From assembly GCA_963797765.1 (NCBI GenBank), contig CAWCQU010000004.1, positions 620,001 to 684,000 of the forward strand: 64,000 nucleotides of DNA. The letters are read 5' to 3'. The stretch is from JBGPTK01 sp963797765 (lineage in GTDB: Bacteria; Acidobacteriota; Terriglobia; Acidiferrales; UBA7541). The stretch's first letter is position 1. Each line of letters begins with the position of its first letter. Under the pieces are notes generated by a model. The model had not been told where the DNA came from. It saw only the letters and a program-made list of their open reading frames with translations, and made no database searches. A program made the position numbers and the translations under genes. Shown here piece by piece: positions 19,026-27,265 of this stretch.

Positions 19026-19973
19026 ATGCGTTTTGTCGTGACGGGTGGCGCGGGGTTTATCGGCTCCAACTTAGTGGATGAGCTTGTGAAGCGCGGGCAT
19101 TCCGTGGTCGTCCTCGATGACTTATCGGCGGGGAAAGAGGAGAACCTCTCGGCTTCGCGCGCCAAAATTACTTTTGTGCGCGGCAGCATCAGCGATTTGG
19201 AAACTTGCCAGAAAGCATTTCAGGGCTCCGATTATGTGATTCACCTCGCCGCGCGCACCTCCGTGCCGCGCTCCGTGAAAGATCCCATCGAATCGAATCG
19301 CATCAATGTGGACGGCACCCTGAACGTCCTGGTAGCCGCGCGCGATTGCAAAGTCCGCCGAATCGTTTTTGCCGCGTCCTCCTCCGCCTACGGCGAGACG
19401 CCGACGCTGCCCAAGCGCGAGGACATGCAGCCTTCTCCCATTTCTCCCTACGGCGTCACGAAACTCGTCGGCGAAATGTATTTGCAGGTTTTCGGCCGCG
19501 CGTACGGCCTGGAAAACGTTTCGCTGCGTTTCTTCAATGTGTTTGGCCCGCGGCAGGATCCCACGTCGCAATATTCGGGCGTGCTTTCCCGCTTCATGCT
19601 GGCCATGCTCGACGGCGCGACGCCCGTGGTTTACGGCGACGGCGAACAATCGCGCGACTTCACCTACATCACCAACGTAGTGGACGCGGTCCTGCGTGGT
19701 TGCGAAGCGCCCGGAGCCTCCGGAATGGTTTTCAACGTGGGAACCGCCTCGCGAATCACGTTGAATCAAACGCTCAAGCTGCTCGAAAAAATTTCCGGAA
19801 AGCCGATCCACGCGCGTTACGATCCCCCGCGCTCCGGCGACATCCTGCACTCCCAAGCCGACATCTCCGCCGGCGAACGAGTGCTTGGCTACAAGCCCAG
19901 TGTCCAATTCGAAGAAGGCCTGCGCCACACCTGGGAGTGGTACCAAAAAGCCTTCACAAAAACGACAGTCTAA
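19026..19973 (+). CDS. NAD-dependent sugar-nucleotide epimerase (extended SDR)
   Basis: A 315-residue extended short-chain dehydrogenase. It has the nucleotide-binding motif GGAGFIGSNLVDEL at residue 7, the catalytic SPYGVTKLVGE (Tyr-x3-Lys), FFNVFGPRQDPTSQYSGV, and the C-terminal SGDILHSQADI stretch typical of UDP-glucose/UDP-GlcNAc 4-epimerases (GalE/WbpP branch). It interconverts UDP-sugars at C4; the exact sugar is not clear. Ribosome site GAGGGAGGA is 6-14 bases upstream. Together with the UDP-HexNAc dehydrogenase 2 kb away it could supply modified sugars to the exopolysaccharide pathway. Confidence 0.88.
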   Translation: MRFVVTGGAGFIGSNLVDELVKRGHSVVVLDDLSAGKEENLSASRAKITFVRGSISDLETCQKAFQGSDYVIHLAARTSVPRSVKDPIESNRINVDGTLNVLVAARDCKVRRIVFAASSSAYGETPTLPKREDMQPSPISPYGVTKLVGEMYLQVFGRAYGLENVSLRFFNVFGPRQDPTSQYSGVLSRFMLAMLDGATPVVYGDGEQSRDFTYITNVVDAVLRGCEAPGASGMVFNVGTASRITLNQTLKLLEKISGKPIHARYDPPRSGDILHSQADISAGERVLGYKPSVQFEEGLRHTWEWYQKAFTKTTV

Positions 19974-19978
19974 TAATC

Positions 19979-20020
19979 CGCGGCTGCCAGATCTCGTTCC
20001 GGTCAAGCAGCCGCGATTTC
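19979..20020. terminator. Intrinsic terminator between convergent genes
   Basis: CGCGGCTGC (19979-19987) pairs perfectly with GCAGCCGCG (20007-20015) and is followed by ATTTC. It begins six bases after the epimerase stop and faces the HAD gene. Confidence 0.6.
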
Positions 20021-20087
20021 GTCTCCGTATTTTCCCTCTGCGATCTCTGCGTCTCTGCGGTAAAAACGCCTTAAGAATTTCCGTGAA

Positions 20088-20774
20088 TCAGCAGCCCAAA
20101 TCCCGCAATCCATCCAAATAAGCAGGCAACTCAGCCAGGCTATCCACCATCAAGTCCGGCGGAAAATCGACCAATCGCTCGCTCCCCAATCCATAACTAA
20201 CCCCGCAAGCCCAAATCCCCGCGCTGCGCGCAGTCTTCACATCCACTTCCGAATCCCCCACCATCATCGCTTCGTCCGGCCGCGCCCGCAGATCGCGCAG
20301 CAGCACTTCCACTCCCATGGGATCAGGCTTCTTCCGCTCGAAGCTATTCCCCCCATAAATAAACCGAAAATACCGCGCGATATTCAGCCCCTCGATAATC
20401 GCCTCGCTAAAGCGCACTGGTTTGTTGGTCAGCACCGCCATCTCGCACCCGGCAAGCAATTCGAGTCCCTCCCGCACTCCCGGATACAGCACAGTGTTGT
20501 CCAGCATGTGCGCCCGGTAATATTGCAGAAAAAATTTAAGTCCCTCCTCGATCCCTTCCTCGTTCACTCCTTCGCTAAGCGCCAGACGAATCAGCGTCGG
20601 CGCGCCGTTCCCCACATAGCTGTAAATTAGCTCGTGCGGAAGAGCCGGCAGGCCGCAATTCTCGCGCGTAGCGTTCACCGCCAGCGCCAAATCCAGCTTC
20701 GAATCAATCAGCGTCCCATCCAAATCAAATATCAGGACGCGCACTCCCGCGAATTGTTTCGCCCCGTTCTCCAT
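20088..20774 (-). CDS. HAD family hydrolase, phosphoglycolate phosphatase type
   Basis: A 228-residue HAD-superfamily phosphatase. The four motifs are present: FDLDGTLIDS (nucleophile and acid/base Asp), LTNKP (Thr/Asn), KKPDP (Lys) and MVGDSEVDVKTA (metal Asp). The cap region and overall length match Gph, which clears 2-phosphoglycolate arising from DNA repair. Substrate assignment within this family is weak from sequence alone. Convergent with the epimerase and divergent from the DUF1015 gene. Confidence 0.88.
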   Translation of the reverse strand: MENGAKQFAGVRVLIFDLDGTLIDSKLDLALAVNATRENCGLPALPHELIYSYVGNGAPTLIRLALSEGVNEEGIEEGLKFFLQYYRAHMLDNTVLYPGVREGLELLAGCEMAVLTNKPVRFSEAIIEGLNIARYFRFIYGGNSFERKKPDPMGVEVLLRDLRARPDEAMMVGDSEVDVKTARSAGIWACGVSYGLGSERLVDFPPDLMVDSLAELPAYLDGLRDLGC

Positions 20775-20991
20775 TCCCTTCTCACTCCCACAACAGAATC
20801 CGTCATTTTAGTGCGCCACACAAAAATTCGCGCACTTTTTTAGCTGTCTGATTCATAAGGCAAAACGCAAGCATTCCAGTCGTAAATTGCTTTTGTAGGG
20901 AACAACAAACACGTCTCTGCAATTGGCTCCTCCGCGGCAAGGCTGCTAGAATGATCTGCTTTTTCGCGCGACCGAGTTTCACTCCGAGGGC

Positions 20992-22326
20992 ATGATGGCC
21001 GAAATTTTTCCGTTTGCGGCATACCGCTATAACACACAAAAAGTTGCGCCCGAAAATGTCCTCACTCAGCCCTACGACAAAATCAACGCCGAAATGCAGC
21101 AGCGCTACTACGAAGCCAGCCCCGCGAATTTGATCGCAGTCGAAAAAGGAAAATCATTTCCGGACGACACGCCCGAAAACAACGTCTACACTCGCGCCGC
21201 GCAGAAACTCGAAGAATGGATTTCGCAAGGCATCCTGGTCCGCGATTCCGCTCCATCCATTTACGTTTATTCGCAGGAATTCGTAGTCCCCGAAGTGCGC
21301 GCCCGCCGCATCCGCCAGGGCTTTATCGCGCTAAGCCGCCTGGTGGATTATTCGGAACGAATCGTTTTCCGCCACGAGCACACCATGGCCGGCCCCAAAG
21401 CCGATCGCCTGGAACTCCTGCGCAAGACGCGCGCACAGACCGGCCAGCTTTTCATGTTGTATGAGGATCCCTCCGGGCGCGTGGACGAAATCGTGGCTCA
21501 CATCACGCACAGCCCCGCCGCGCTCGAATTGCGCGACGAATACGAAGTAGTCCACCGCCTCTGGCCCGTTTCCGATCCCGCCACCACCGCAAGATTCGTC
21601 GCCGCCATGACCAGCAAAAAATTAATTATCGCCGACGGCCATCACCGCTATGAAACCGCTCTCGCCTATCGCGATGAATGCCGCGCCAAGATGGCCAAGC
21701 CCGATGCCAACGCGCCGCACGAAAAAGCCATGATGACTTTTTTCAACACGCGCTCCCGCGGCCTGGTCGTGCTGCCCACGCACCGCCTGATTTCCAATCT
21801 CAAGGATTTCCATTTCGAAAAATTCCGCAGCACCGTCAGCGCGTATTTCGATTGGTACGCCTATCCCTTCACCGATCCGGTGGAACGCGCGGCATCCTAC
21901 GAGGAATTTCGAAAAGATCTGCAAGGCAGGCACGGCCAGCACAGCATCGGAATCTACGCCGGAGGCGACGCGTTCTATCTATTTCTTCTTCGCCGTCCCG
22001 CGGACCTGGAAGATTTGCTTCCCAATCTTTCCCCCGCGCAGCGCCAACTGGACGTGATTCTGCTGCATCGCTTGATGCTGGAAAAAGGACTAGGCATCAA
22101 CGCCGAAGCGTTGAACAAGGAAAAAAACGTCAGCTACGAACGCGAAGCCGACCGCGCCATACAAGCAGTCGACGAAGGCCCGGCTCAAATGGCTTGCCTG
22201 CTGAATCCCGTTCGCGTGGAGCAGGTAGCGGACATCGCGCTGGCCGGAGATGTCCTCCCGCAGAAATCGACAGACTTCTACCCCAAGCTCCTCAGCGGGC
22301 TCGCGATCTACAAATTGGATGGTTAG
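20992..22326 (+). CDS. DUF1015 family protein
   Basis: A 444-residue protein matching DUF1015 throughout: EIFPFAAYRYNTQKVAPENV at the start (family form 'PFxAxR..p..a....aPPYDvi'), YDKINAEMQQRYYEASPAN, RQGFIALSRLVDYSE, the RHEHTMAGPKADRLELL block, and the central IADGHHRYETALAYRDE motif. The family is widespread in bacteria and archaea as a probable cytoplasmic enzyme, often near serine or sugar metabolism; its reaction is unknown. Two ATGs in tandem (20992, 20995) leave the exact start open. Confidence 0.88.
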   Translation: MMAEIFPFAAYRYNTQKVAPENVLTQPYDKINAEMQQRYYEASPANLIAVEKGKSFPDDTPENNVYTRAAQKLEEWISQGILVRDSAPSIYVYSQEFVVPEVRARRIRQGFIALSRLVDYSERIVFRHEHTMAGPKADRLELLRKTRAQTGQLFMLYEDPSGRVDEIVAHITHSPAALELRDEYEVVHRLWPVSDPATTARFVAAMTSKKLIIADGHHRYETALAYRDECRAKMAKPDANAPHEKAMMTFFNTRSRGLVVLPTHRLISNLKDFHFEKFRSTVSAYFDWYAYPFTDPVERAASYEEFRKDLQGRHGQHSIGIYAGGDAFYLFLLRRPADLEDLLPNLSPAQRQLDVILLHRLMLEKGLGINAEALNKEKNVSYEREADRAIQAVDEGPAQMACLLNPVRVEQVADIALAGDVLPQKSTDFYPKLLSGLAIYKLDG

Positions 22327-22384
22327 GGAGCGGCGCGGCCGCGCTCAACTTCCCCGCGAGCCACGCCGCAAAAGACTTTCCCGC

Positions 22385-22732
22385 CTACTTCCCGAAGCTC
22401 TGAATGGCCAATGCTTCGCTGTCGAAAACTTCGAACACCGTCATCAGCTTCGTCACCTGCAGCACTTCCTTGAACTTGGCTCCCAAATTCGCCAGCTTCA
22501 ATGTGCCGCCCTGCGAACGCGCGCTGTGAAACGTGGCCACCAGCGTGCCCAGCCCCGCGCTGTCGATGTACGTCACATTGGCCATGTTCAATACAATCTT
22601 CTTATGATTGTTCGCCAGCAGGCCTTTCACCCGCTCGCGAAACGCATTGCTCTCTTCTCCCAGCACGATGCGTCCTTCAATATCTACGACCGTGATGTCG
22701 TTCACTTCCCGGTCCGTCATTCGTAGTGCCAC
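22385..22732 (-). CDS. STAS domain protein, anti-anti-sigma type
   Basis: A 115-residue single STAS domain. The conserved loop VTYIDSAGLGTLVATF carries the serine that is phosphorylated by anti-sigma kinases in SpoIIAA/RsbV proteins; DITVVDIEGRIVLGEE and LKLANLGAKFKEVLQVTKL are the flanking conserved strands. It would act in a partner-switching circuit by binding a HATPase-type anti-sigma factor; no such kinase or sigma factor gene is adjacent. It precedes a small zinc-ribbon gene on the opposite side in the same direction. Confidence 0.9.
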   Translation of the reverse strand: MALRMTDREVNDITVVDIEGRIVLGEESNAFRERVKGLLANNHKKIVLNMANVTYIDSAGLGTLVATFHSARSQGGTLKLANLGAKFKEVLQVTKLMTVFEVFDSEALAIQSFGK

Positions 22733-22826
22733 GTTTCAGCCTCCTGGCGAAAACAAGATACGAATCTAGCCTAACCCCCTATTACTCCAAATGAATCCTA
22801 AATCCATCCCGCCCGGCTGCGCGCGA

Positions 22827-23003
22827 TCAGTAAAAATCCGAGCAGGACATATAGTACCCGCACGAGGGGCAAACCAGCTTGCAACTCCTCGCTCCCAACC
22901 GCTCGAAACACATGGGACAGTAGCTCGACGCATCTTCCGTCCCGCGTTCCGGCGCTGCCACTGGCGGCGCTTTCCCTTCTTCACGCGGTTCGGTGTGATT
23001 CAT
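22827..23003 (-). CDS. Small zinc-ribbon protein (58 residues)
   Basis: A 58-residue protein with four paired or near-paired cysteines: YCPMCFERL, a Cys in the connecting loop (RSCKLVCPSCGYY) and a final MSCSDFY. The CPxC...CPxCG pattern is a zinc ribbon. The first half (MNHTEPREEGKAPP) is hydrophilic and probably disordered. It lies upstream of the STAS gene on the same strand, with 94 bases between. The function is unknown; the compact ribbon ending almost immediately after the last Cys suggests a conserved family rather than chance. It is below the size limit of many gene callers. Confidence 0.7.
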   Translation of the reverse strand: MNHTEPREEGKAPPVAAPERGTEDASSYCPMCFERLGARSCKLVCPSCGYYMSCSDFY

Positions 23004-23099
23004 CCTCGAAAACCTTCAGCCGGAAGGTTATAGCATAACCAGCGCAGCCGGGGAAGCACAGGCCGCGCGTTCCGCGGTTTTCCGGCCCGCCCCGCCTCG

Positions 23100-23171
23100 G
23101 CGACCGGAGTTTACCCCGATGTGCGTTTTTTGCACCCCAATGCTTTAGATCGGGGACTTTGATCGGGGCGC
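23100..23171. repeat. CACCCC...GATCGGGGCGCC module, outlying copy
   Basis: TTTACCCCGATGTGCGTTTT and TTGATCGGGGCGCC at the two ends of this stretch match modules of the repeat field at 24318-25372. It lies in the 449-base gap upstream of the Q-rich exported protein. Nothing else but repeat 23221-23310 was recognised in that gap. Confidence 0.6.
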
Positions 23172-23220
23172 CTCTGCGGAAAAACTTGCTGCTTGTCGGT
23201 GCTGTCCTAAATTGCATTGG

Positions 23221-23310
23221 TCCAGGTTTTTAGGGGGTCGGAGCTTTAGCTCCGACATAACGCGCTCGTTAGAAAGTCGGGCTTTAGCCCCTGAGGTGCT
23301 CGAGGAGAAG
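23221..23310. repeat. Dispersed two-hairpin intergenic repeat, copy 2
   Basis: Second full copy of the element at 7481-7568: TCCAGGTTTTTAGGGGGTCG, palindrome GTCGGAGCTTTAGCTCCGAC, then GGGCTTTAGCCCCTGAGG and an AGGAGAAG end. The two hairpin stems are conserved while the linker between them differs, which points to selection on structure or to a mobile hairpin element. Confidence 0.75.
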
Positions 23311-23452
23311 TTTTGCGTTAGCGCACCGCCCCTCCAAATTAGGATAGAGCCTGCCTATCCCCCCTAATGAAAAATCCGCCCCAGGGGAGTACAATGGCGA
23401 ATGCAACGGGGATTCGCTGGCAGGCGTCTAACAGATTGTGCAGAGATTGAAA

Positions 23453-24248
23453 ATGAGAGCCACTCAAATCCGTTGCCGCTTCGGCTTTCTTGCTCGCGAT
23501 TTCGGCGTAGTGCGCAAGCGCAACATGTGACTAGCCACACCGCTTCCGTGCCAGTTTCCACGGCCCGGCATGCAAACTCGCCTGTTGCCCGCGGCAACGG
23601 GACCACACTTCATTCCCATTCCAATCTCAATTCAACGGAGCGGAAACCGCCGCCGCGAATTCGAATGCCGCTTTGGCCGGAGGCATCGGCAGCGCTCTCT
23701 CTCTGCAGGATTTGCTGAATCCTTATCCCAGTCTCCCCTTCAGCAATAATCAGAGCGCCTACAACAATCGTCAATTGGCCGTGATGGCCGCGATCGATCC
23801 CATCACGCAATTTCAAATCGCCCAGGCAGAACGCCTGCTGAAGCTCAATCCAGTCACCACCGGCGGCTTCGCCTATTTCGTTCCTTCTGAACCGTACATG
23901 GTCAGCGAGCCGGCTCCACAACAACAGCAACAGCAGCAGCCCGCGCCGCAAATCATCGTCCTGCAGCAGGCCGCGCCAGCCGCTCAACAGCAGGAGTCGT
24001 CCCGCGCTCCCGAGCAAACACAGTCAGCACCCGAGCCTCAAGCTCCTCTTCGCGACGTAGGCGAATTCGTCCTGATAAAACGCGATGGCGCGCAAATCCT
24101 GGCCGTAGCCTTCACCCGCCAGGGCGACCACATCGTCTACATCACCCAACAAGGCCTCCGCCGCTCGCTCCAAGTAATCGATCTCGATCCCGAAGCCACA
24201 GAACAAGCCAACGACGACCGCGGCACCCCCATCCGCCTCCCCCTCTGA
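23453..24248 (+). CDS. Exported Q-rich protein of unknown function (frame broken at N-terminus)
   Basis: The certain part is 23673-24248, 191 residues: LQDLLNPYPSLPFSNNQSAY, a glutamine tract (seven Gln) with PAP repeats, then a C-terminal module with GEFVLIKRDGAQILAVAF and GDHIVYITQQGLRR that looks like a small beta-rich domain. Upstream the coding signal continues in other frames to an ATG at 23453: a signal-peptide-like AFLLAISA and a Thr/Ser/His-rich stretch, requiring breaks at about 23480-23510 and 23635. The first break also hides a likely signal peptide. I do not recognise the family. The gene lies alone between two repeat clusters. Confidence 0.6.
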
Positions 24249-24592
24249 TCCGCGCAGGATTTTCTCCCTGAGTTCGCAGCATCCTAAATGCTGTCGTTAA
24301 GCGCCATGTGCGCTTTCGCACCCGTGGCGTCTGCTTGATCGGGCGCCCGGCTTTTGGTGTGTGTAGGGGCCGGCTTCAGCCGCGCCCGTCCGTCCCGTTT
24401 CTCGTAGGGGCGCTGCTTGGCGTTTTGCACCCCGATGTGCGCCTTTCGCATCCCGATGGCTTTGATCGGGACCTTTGATCGGGGCGCCCGGCTTTTTGTT
24501 GTAGGGGCCGGCTTAGCCGCGCCCGGCTTTATTGGGCAAAAAAACACGGAATGAAATTTACTCCGAAATTTGTCTGTGGTTAGGTGCGGGTG

Positions 24593-24627
24593 CCCCATCC
24601 TTCCCGGCCTTATCGGGAAGGGTGGGG
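24593..24627. terminator. Strong hairpin with T-run
   Basis: CCCCATCCTTCCCG (24593-24606) pairs with CGGGAAGGGTGGGG (24614-24627) across a 7-base loop, followed by ATTTTGACTTTT. It resembles the hairpin at 17911-17951 and may be both a terminator and a member of a hairpin repeat family. Confidence 0.55.
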
Positions 24628-24714
24628 ATTTTGACTTTTCTCCCGTCTTTCAGCGCTCAACGTTTTGTTTGTGGCCGTTCCCAGCCCTGACGGGACTGGC
24701 CTAACTTCTATTTA

Positions 24715-24733
24715 TCCTGAGCCTGTCGAAGGA
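24715..24733. repeat. TCCTGAGCCTGTCGAAGGA intergenic element
   Basis: This 19-base phrase is familiar as a dispersed intergenic sequence in many bacterial genomes. Degenerate versions (GAGCCTCGAAGGGCCGTGCG and GAGCCTCGAAGAGGCCGTGC) head the two 91-base units downstream. Confidence 0.5.
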
Positions 24734-25696
24734 CCGCGCGATTGGCGTTTACCCCGATGGTTTCGATCGGGGCGCCGATGGCGCTCCGGCAAAATGCGAT
24801 GCCTCAAATCAGGACGCGTTTCCTCTCCCACGCCTCCATCCAAACGAACAAATCAATGCCGCCCCCGTGTATTCGCTTTTTTCTATTCCTGCACAGTTTC
24901 TTCTCTCCGATGTCGTAGGTCGGGCCTGGTCCTTTGTAGGGGCGCTGCTTGTGCGTTTTTTGCACCCCGATTCTTTTTATCGGGGCGCCCGTCTCTCGCC
25001 CGCCACCGTTCCATGTAGGGGCCGGCTTCAGCAGCGCCCTCGTTTCTCGTAGAGGCGCTGCTTGGTTAGCCTGAGCCTCGAAGGGCCGTGCGTTTTCAGC
25101 ACCTCCGCCTTTTGGAGTCCGATGCCCTGTGTCGGACCCGATGTTTTTGATCGGGGCGCCCTTCTCCGCCCGCCGCTTCTCGTAGGGGCGCTGCTCGCTG
25201 CGCCCGTCTCTCGCCCGCCACCGTTTCTTGTAGGCACCCGGCTTCACAGTTTGCGGAAAAATGCAATTTCTGGTCATTCCGAGCCTCGAAGAGGCCGTGC
25301 GCTTTCAGCACCTCCGCCTTTTGGAGTCCGATGCCCTCGTGTCGGACCCGATTTTTTGATCGGGGCGCCCATTTGAAGGGTGGTGCGCACGCGCCTCTGA
25401 GATCCCGACAGTGATTTGATCCAGAGCAGTTATTCATCGTGCTCAGGCCGAGGCATACCGCTAATCGAGATCGATCTCATCGCGTGATTCAACGCTAGAA
25501 CTACAGCAAAAGCCCCACGTTTCCGGCGAAACATGGGCCACCCTCGCAAACCGACAAGTCCGGAACGTCTAAACCTCGGCCACCCGCCTGAAATCAAACC
25601 GCTTGAACGGGTCAAGATTTATCTCGTGGCGTAGTTACCGATTATAGGCCATCTTTCGGAGGAATGGCTTTTGCATGCCTGATTGCCAAAGTAAGA

Positions 25697-25708
25697 TGAT
25701 ATATATCA
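25697..25708. promoter_or_regulatory. Perfect 12-base palindrome upstream of the island operon
   Basis: TGATATATATCA, a perfect palindrome, lies 21 bases before the start codon of the HTH gene. It is the only such AT-rich symmetric site nearby and is well placed to be an operator for autoregulation of the operon. Binding is inferred from position only. Confidence 0.45.
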
Positions 25709-25729
25709 ACATAGGCTTAAGCATGTAAG

Positions 25730-25954
25730 ATGTGCCGAGATAAATCAAAACCGGATTCAGTTGCTCGCTTGCTGTACCTCCACGAAGTGGCAGCCGCGAT
25801 TGGGGTTGCGCCCATCACTCTTCGAAGATGGCTACTTGCGGGCAAAATCCCCGAGGTCAGCAGAAACCGTAATGGTTGGCGAGTCTTTAGCCCAGGGGAT
25901 ATTGTCCTCATTCGAAGATTTGCAAATCATCGTCAGGTGCCAAAAACTAAATGA
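25730..25954 (+). CDS. Small MerR/excisionase-type helix-turn-helix protein
   Basis: A 74-residue DNA-binding protein. The segment LYLHEVAAAIGVAPITLRRW is a MerR/AlpA/Xis-type HTH, followed by LAGKIPEVSRNRNGWRVFSPGDI, the typical short wing, and a basic tail. Such proteins act as excisionases, small repressors or DNA-targeting subunits. Its stop overlaps the methyltransferase start by four bases (ATGA), so it is the first gene of the island operon. It may regulate the operon through the palindrome at 25697 or help target the methyltransferase. No integrase is present, which argues against an excisionase role. Confidence 0.75.
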   Translation: MCRDKSKPDSVARLLYLHEVAAAIGVAPITLRRWLLAGKIPEVSRNRNGWRVFSPGDIVLIRRFANHRQVPKTK

Positions 25955-27265
25955 TCTCCGACACGCAACTGAAGGAACTGCAAATCTACCGTGATTTGGA
26001 ACGGGGGCTGTACTTGAAAGCAAGCCGGTCTTCGGACCACTTGTCGTCGCAGGGGGCAACGAGTCGTTGCCAGTTCACCGTTGGTTTCGTTTCGATCATA
26101 TTGGCAGCAATGCTTCCTGCTTTGTTGGCCGCATACCCACCAAGTGAGAGGCAATGCTCCTTGCTTGATCCATATTGTGGCGTCGGGACTACTCTACTAG
26201 CGGCCCAGATGCTTCAGGATTACAAGCTGCAATCAGTTGGCATCGAATACAATCCGTTTATTCGATTCGTTGCCGACACGAAGACTCAATGGCACTTGGT
26301 CGATCCCTCGGCACTCGAACGCATCGGTTCGAGAGTTTGGATGCGGCACCGGCAGCGCTGGATCAAGTTCCACAGTTGTCAAGCCTTAAACCGGTCGTTG
26401 TATGAGTACCTTTATTGCGCGCCGACTGTTAGGAATTCGAGATGCGATCAAGTCCGATGGAAATTCCGCAACACATCGAGCGTTATTGCTAGGGCTAGCT
26501 GCCGCGATTGAACCACTGAGTCACACAAGAAAGGACGGCCGAGCTCTGCGATTGGTCACGCGACCAAGGCAAGTGGTCTCGCAGGTTTTGCTGACGAAGT
26601 GGCAGTCAATGGCGTGGGACATCAGTCAAATGCAACCAGTTTGGAAGAGGCTTAATAGTGCTGAGGTGATAGGAGGAGACGGTCGCGCGCCCGCCGAGTT
26701 AGGGATTCAACCGGACTCGGTAGACCTCATCGTCACATCGCCTCCATATCTAAACAACATTGATTATTCGGAGGTATATAAGCTCGAATTGTGGTTGCTG
26801 GGCTTTGTTAACGATAGGAAAACATTCCTCCAACTTCGAAAAGGCACATTTCGGAGCCACCCCACAAGTAATTTGTTCGAGTCCGAGGATGAATTCATTA
26901 AAACCATCTCGACGGGCCGGCTGCAACGGGCCTTTGGTCCAATCCTTTCGAAACTTGACACGAACACCGAAAAGTGGCGTCGAAAACTGTTTATCGCATA
27001 CTTCTCAGACATTTCCTCCGCCTTAAGACAATATCGTCTAGTTTTGAAAACAGGCGGTCGAGCGTTCATCACCGTGGGAAATTCATTACATGGAGGCAAG
27101 TACTCGCCTTATGTTATTGCAACCGATTTGCTTATTGCTGAACTGGCTCGTCGGCATGGTTTCGTTGTGGAAGAAATCTCAGTGGCACGGTCCCTCAAGC
27201 GCCGTTTGAACGGCAACCATTTCCTTCGCGAGTCCATTGTCGGCATAAGGAAGGCCAATGGCTAA
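25951..27265 (+). CDS. Site-specific DNA methyltransferase (several frame breaks)
   Basis: A SAM-dependent DNA methylase of about 437 residues when breaks are bridged. Motifs in order: LPVHRWFRF, the SAM-binding motif I LLDPYCGVGTTLLAAQML, VGIEYNPFIRFVADTKT, and the catalytic motif IV VTSPPYLNNIDYSEVYKLEL. The (S)PPY motif places it with N4-cytosine/N6-adenine methylases; the HRWFR...DP(F/Y)CG layout is that of stand-alone modification-type enzymes. Frame changes are needed at about 26024, 26085-26092, 26325-26335 and 26400; the segments stay stop-free and family-like, so sequence errors are likelier than decay. It overlaps the HTH gene by 4 bases and the kinase gene by 8. No restriction endonuclease gene is nearby. 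Codon use is less GC-rich than in flanking genes. Confidence 0.8.

Larger units (their letters stand above)
24318..25372. repeat. Gene-free field of modular GC-rich repeats
   Basis: This stretch is built from recurring modules: GTAGGGGCGCTGCTTG, GTAGGGGCCGGCTTCAGCCG, and GCACCCCGAT...GATCGGGGCGCC, in varying order. A 91-base unit starting GAGCCTCGAA and ending GGGGCGCCC occurs twice (about 25071-25162 and 25279-25370). No reading frame here resembles a protein; frames that do exist are repetitive on both strands. From 24249 to 25729 (1.48 kb) no gene could be supported; 25373-25696 holds nothing recognisable. The field ends just before the island operon. Confidence 0.75.

Noticed and set aside
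24284..25437. Frames on both strands in the repeat field
   Set aside because: Their translations are repeated GC-rich module sequence, not conserved protein.
25533..25634. 33-residue frame reading MGHPRKPTSPERL and on to VKIYLVA upstream of the island
   Set aside because: Too short, no ribosome site, no motif; could be a gene remnant but cannot be supported.
25730..25954. Phage or integrative element excisionase
   Set aside because: The HTH protein resembles Xis, but no integrase, attachment repeat or phage gene was found within the window.
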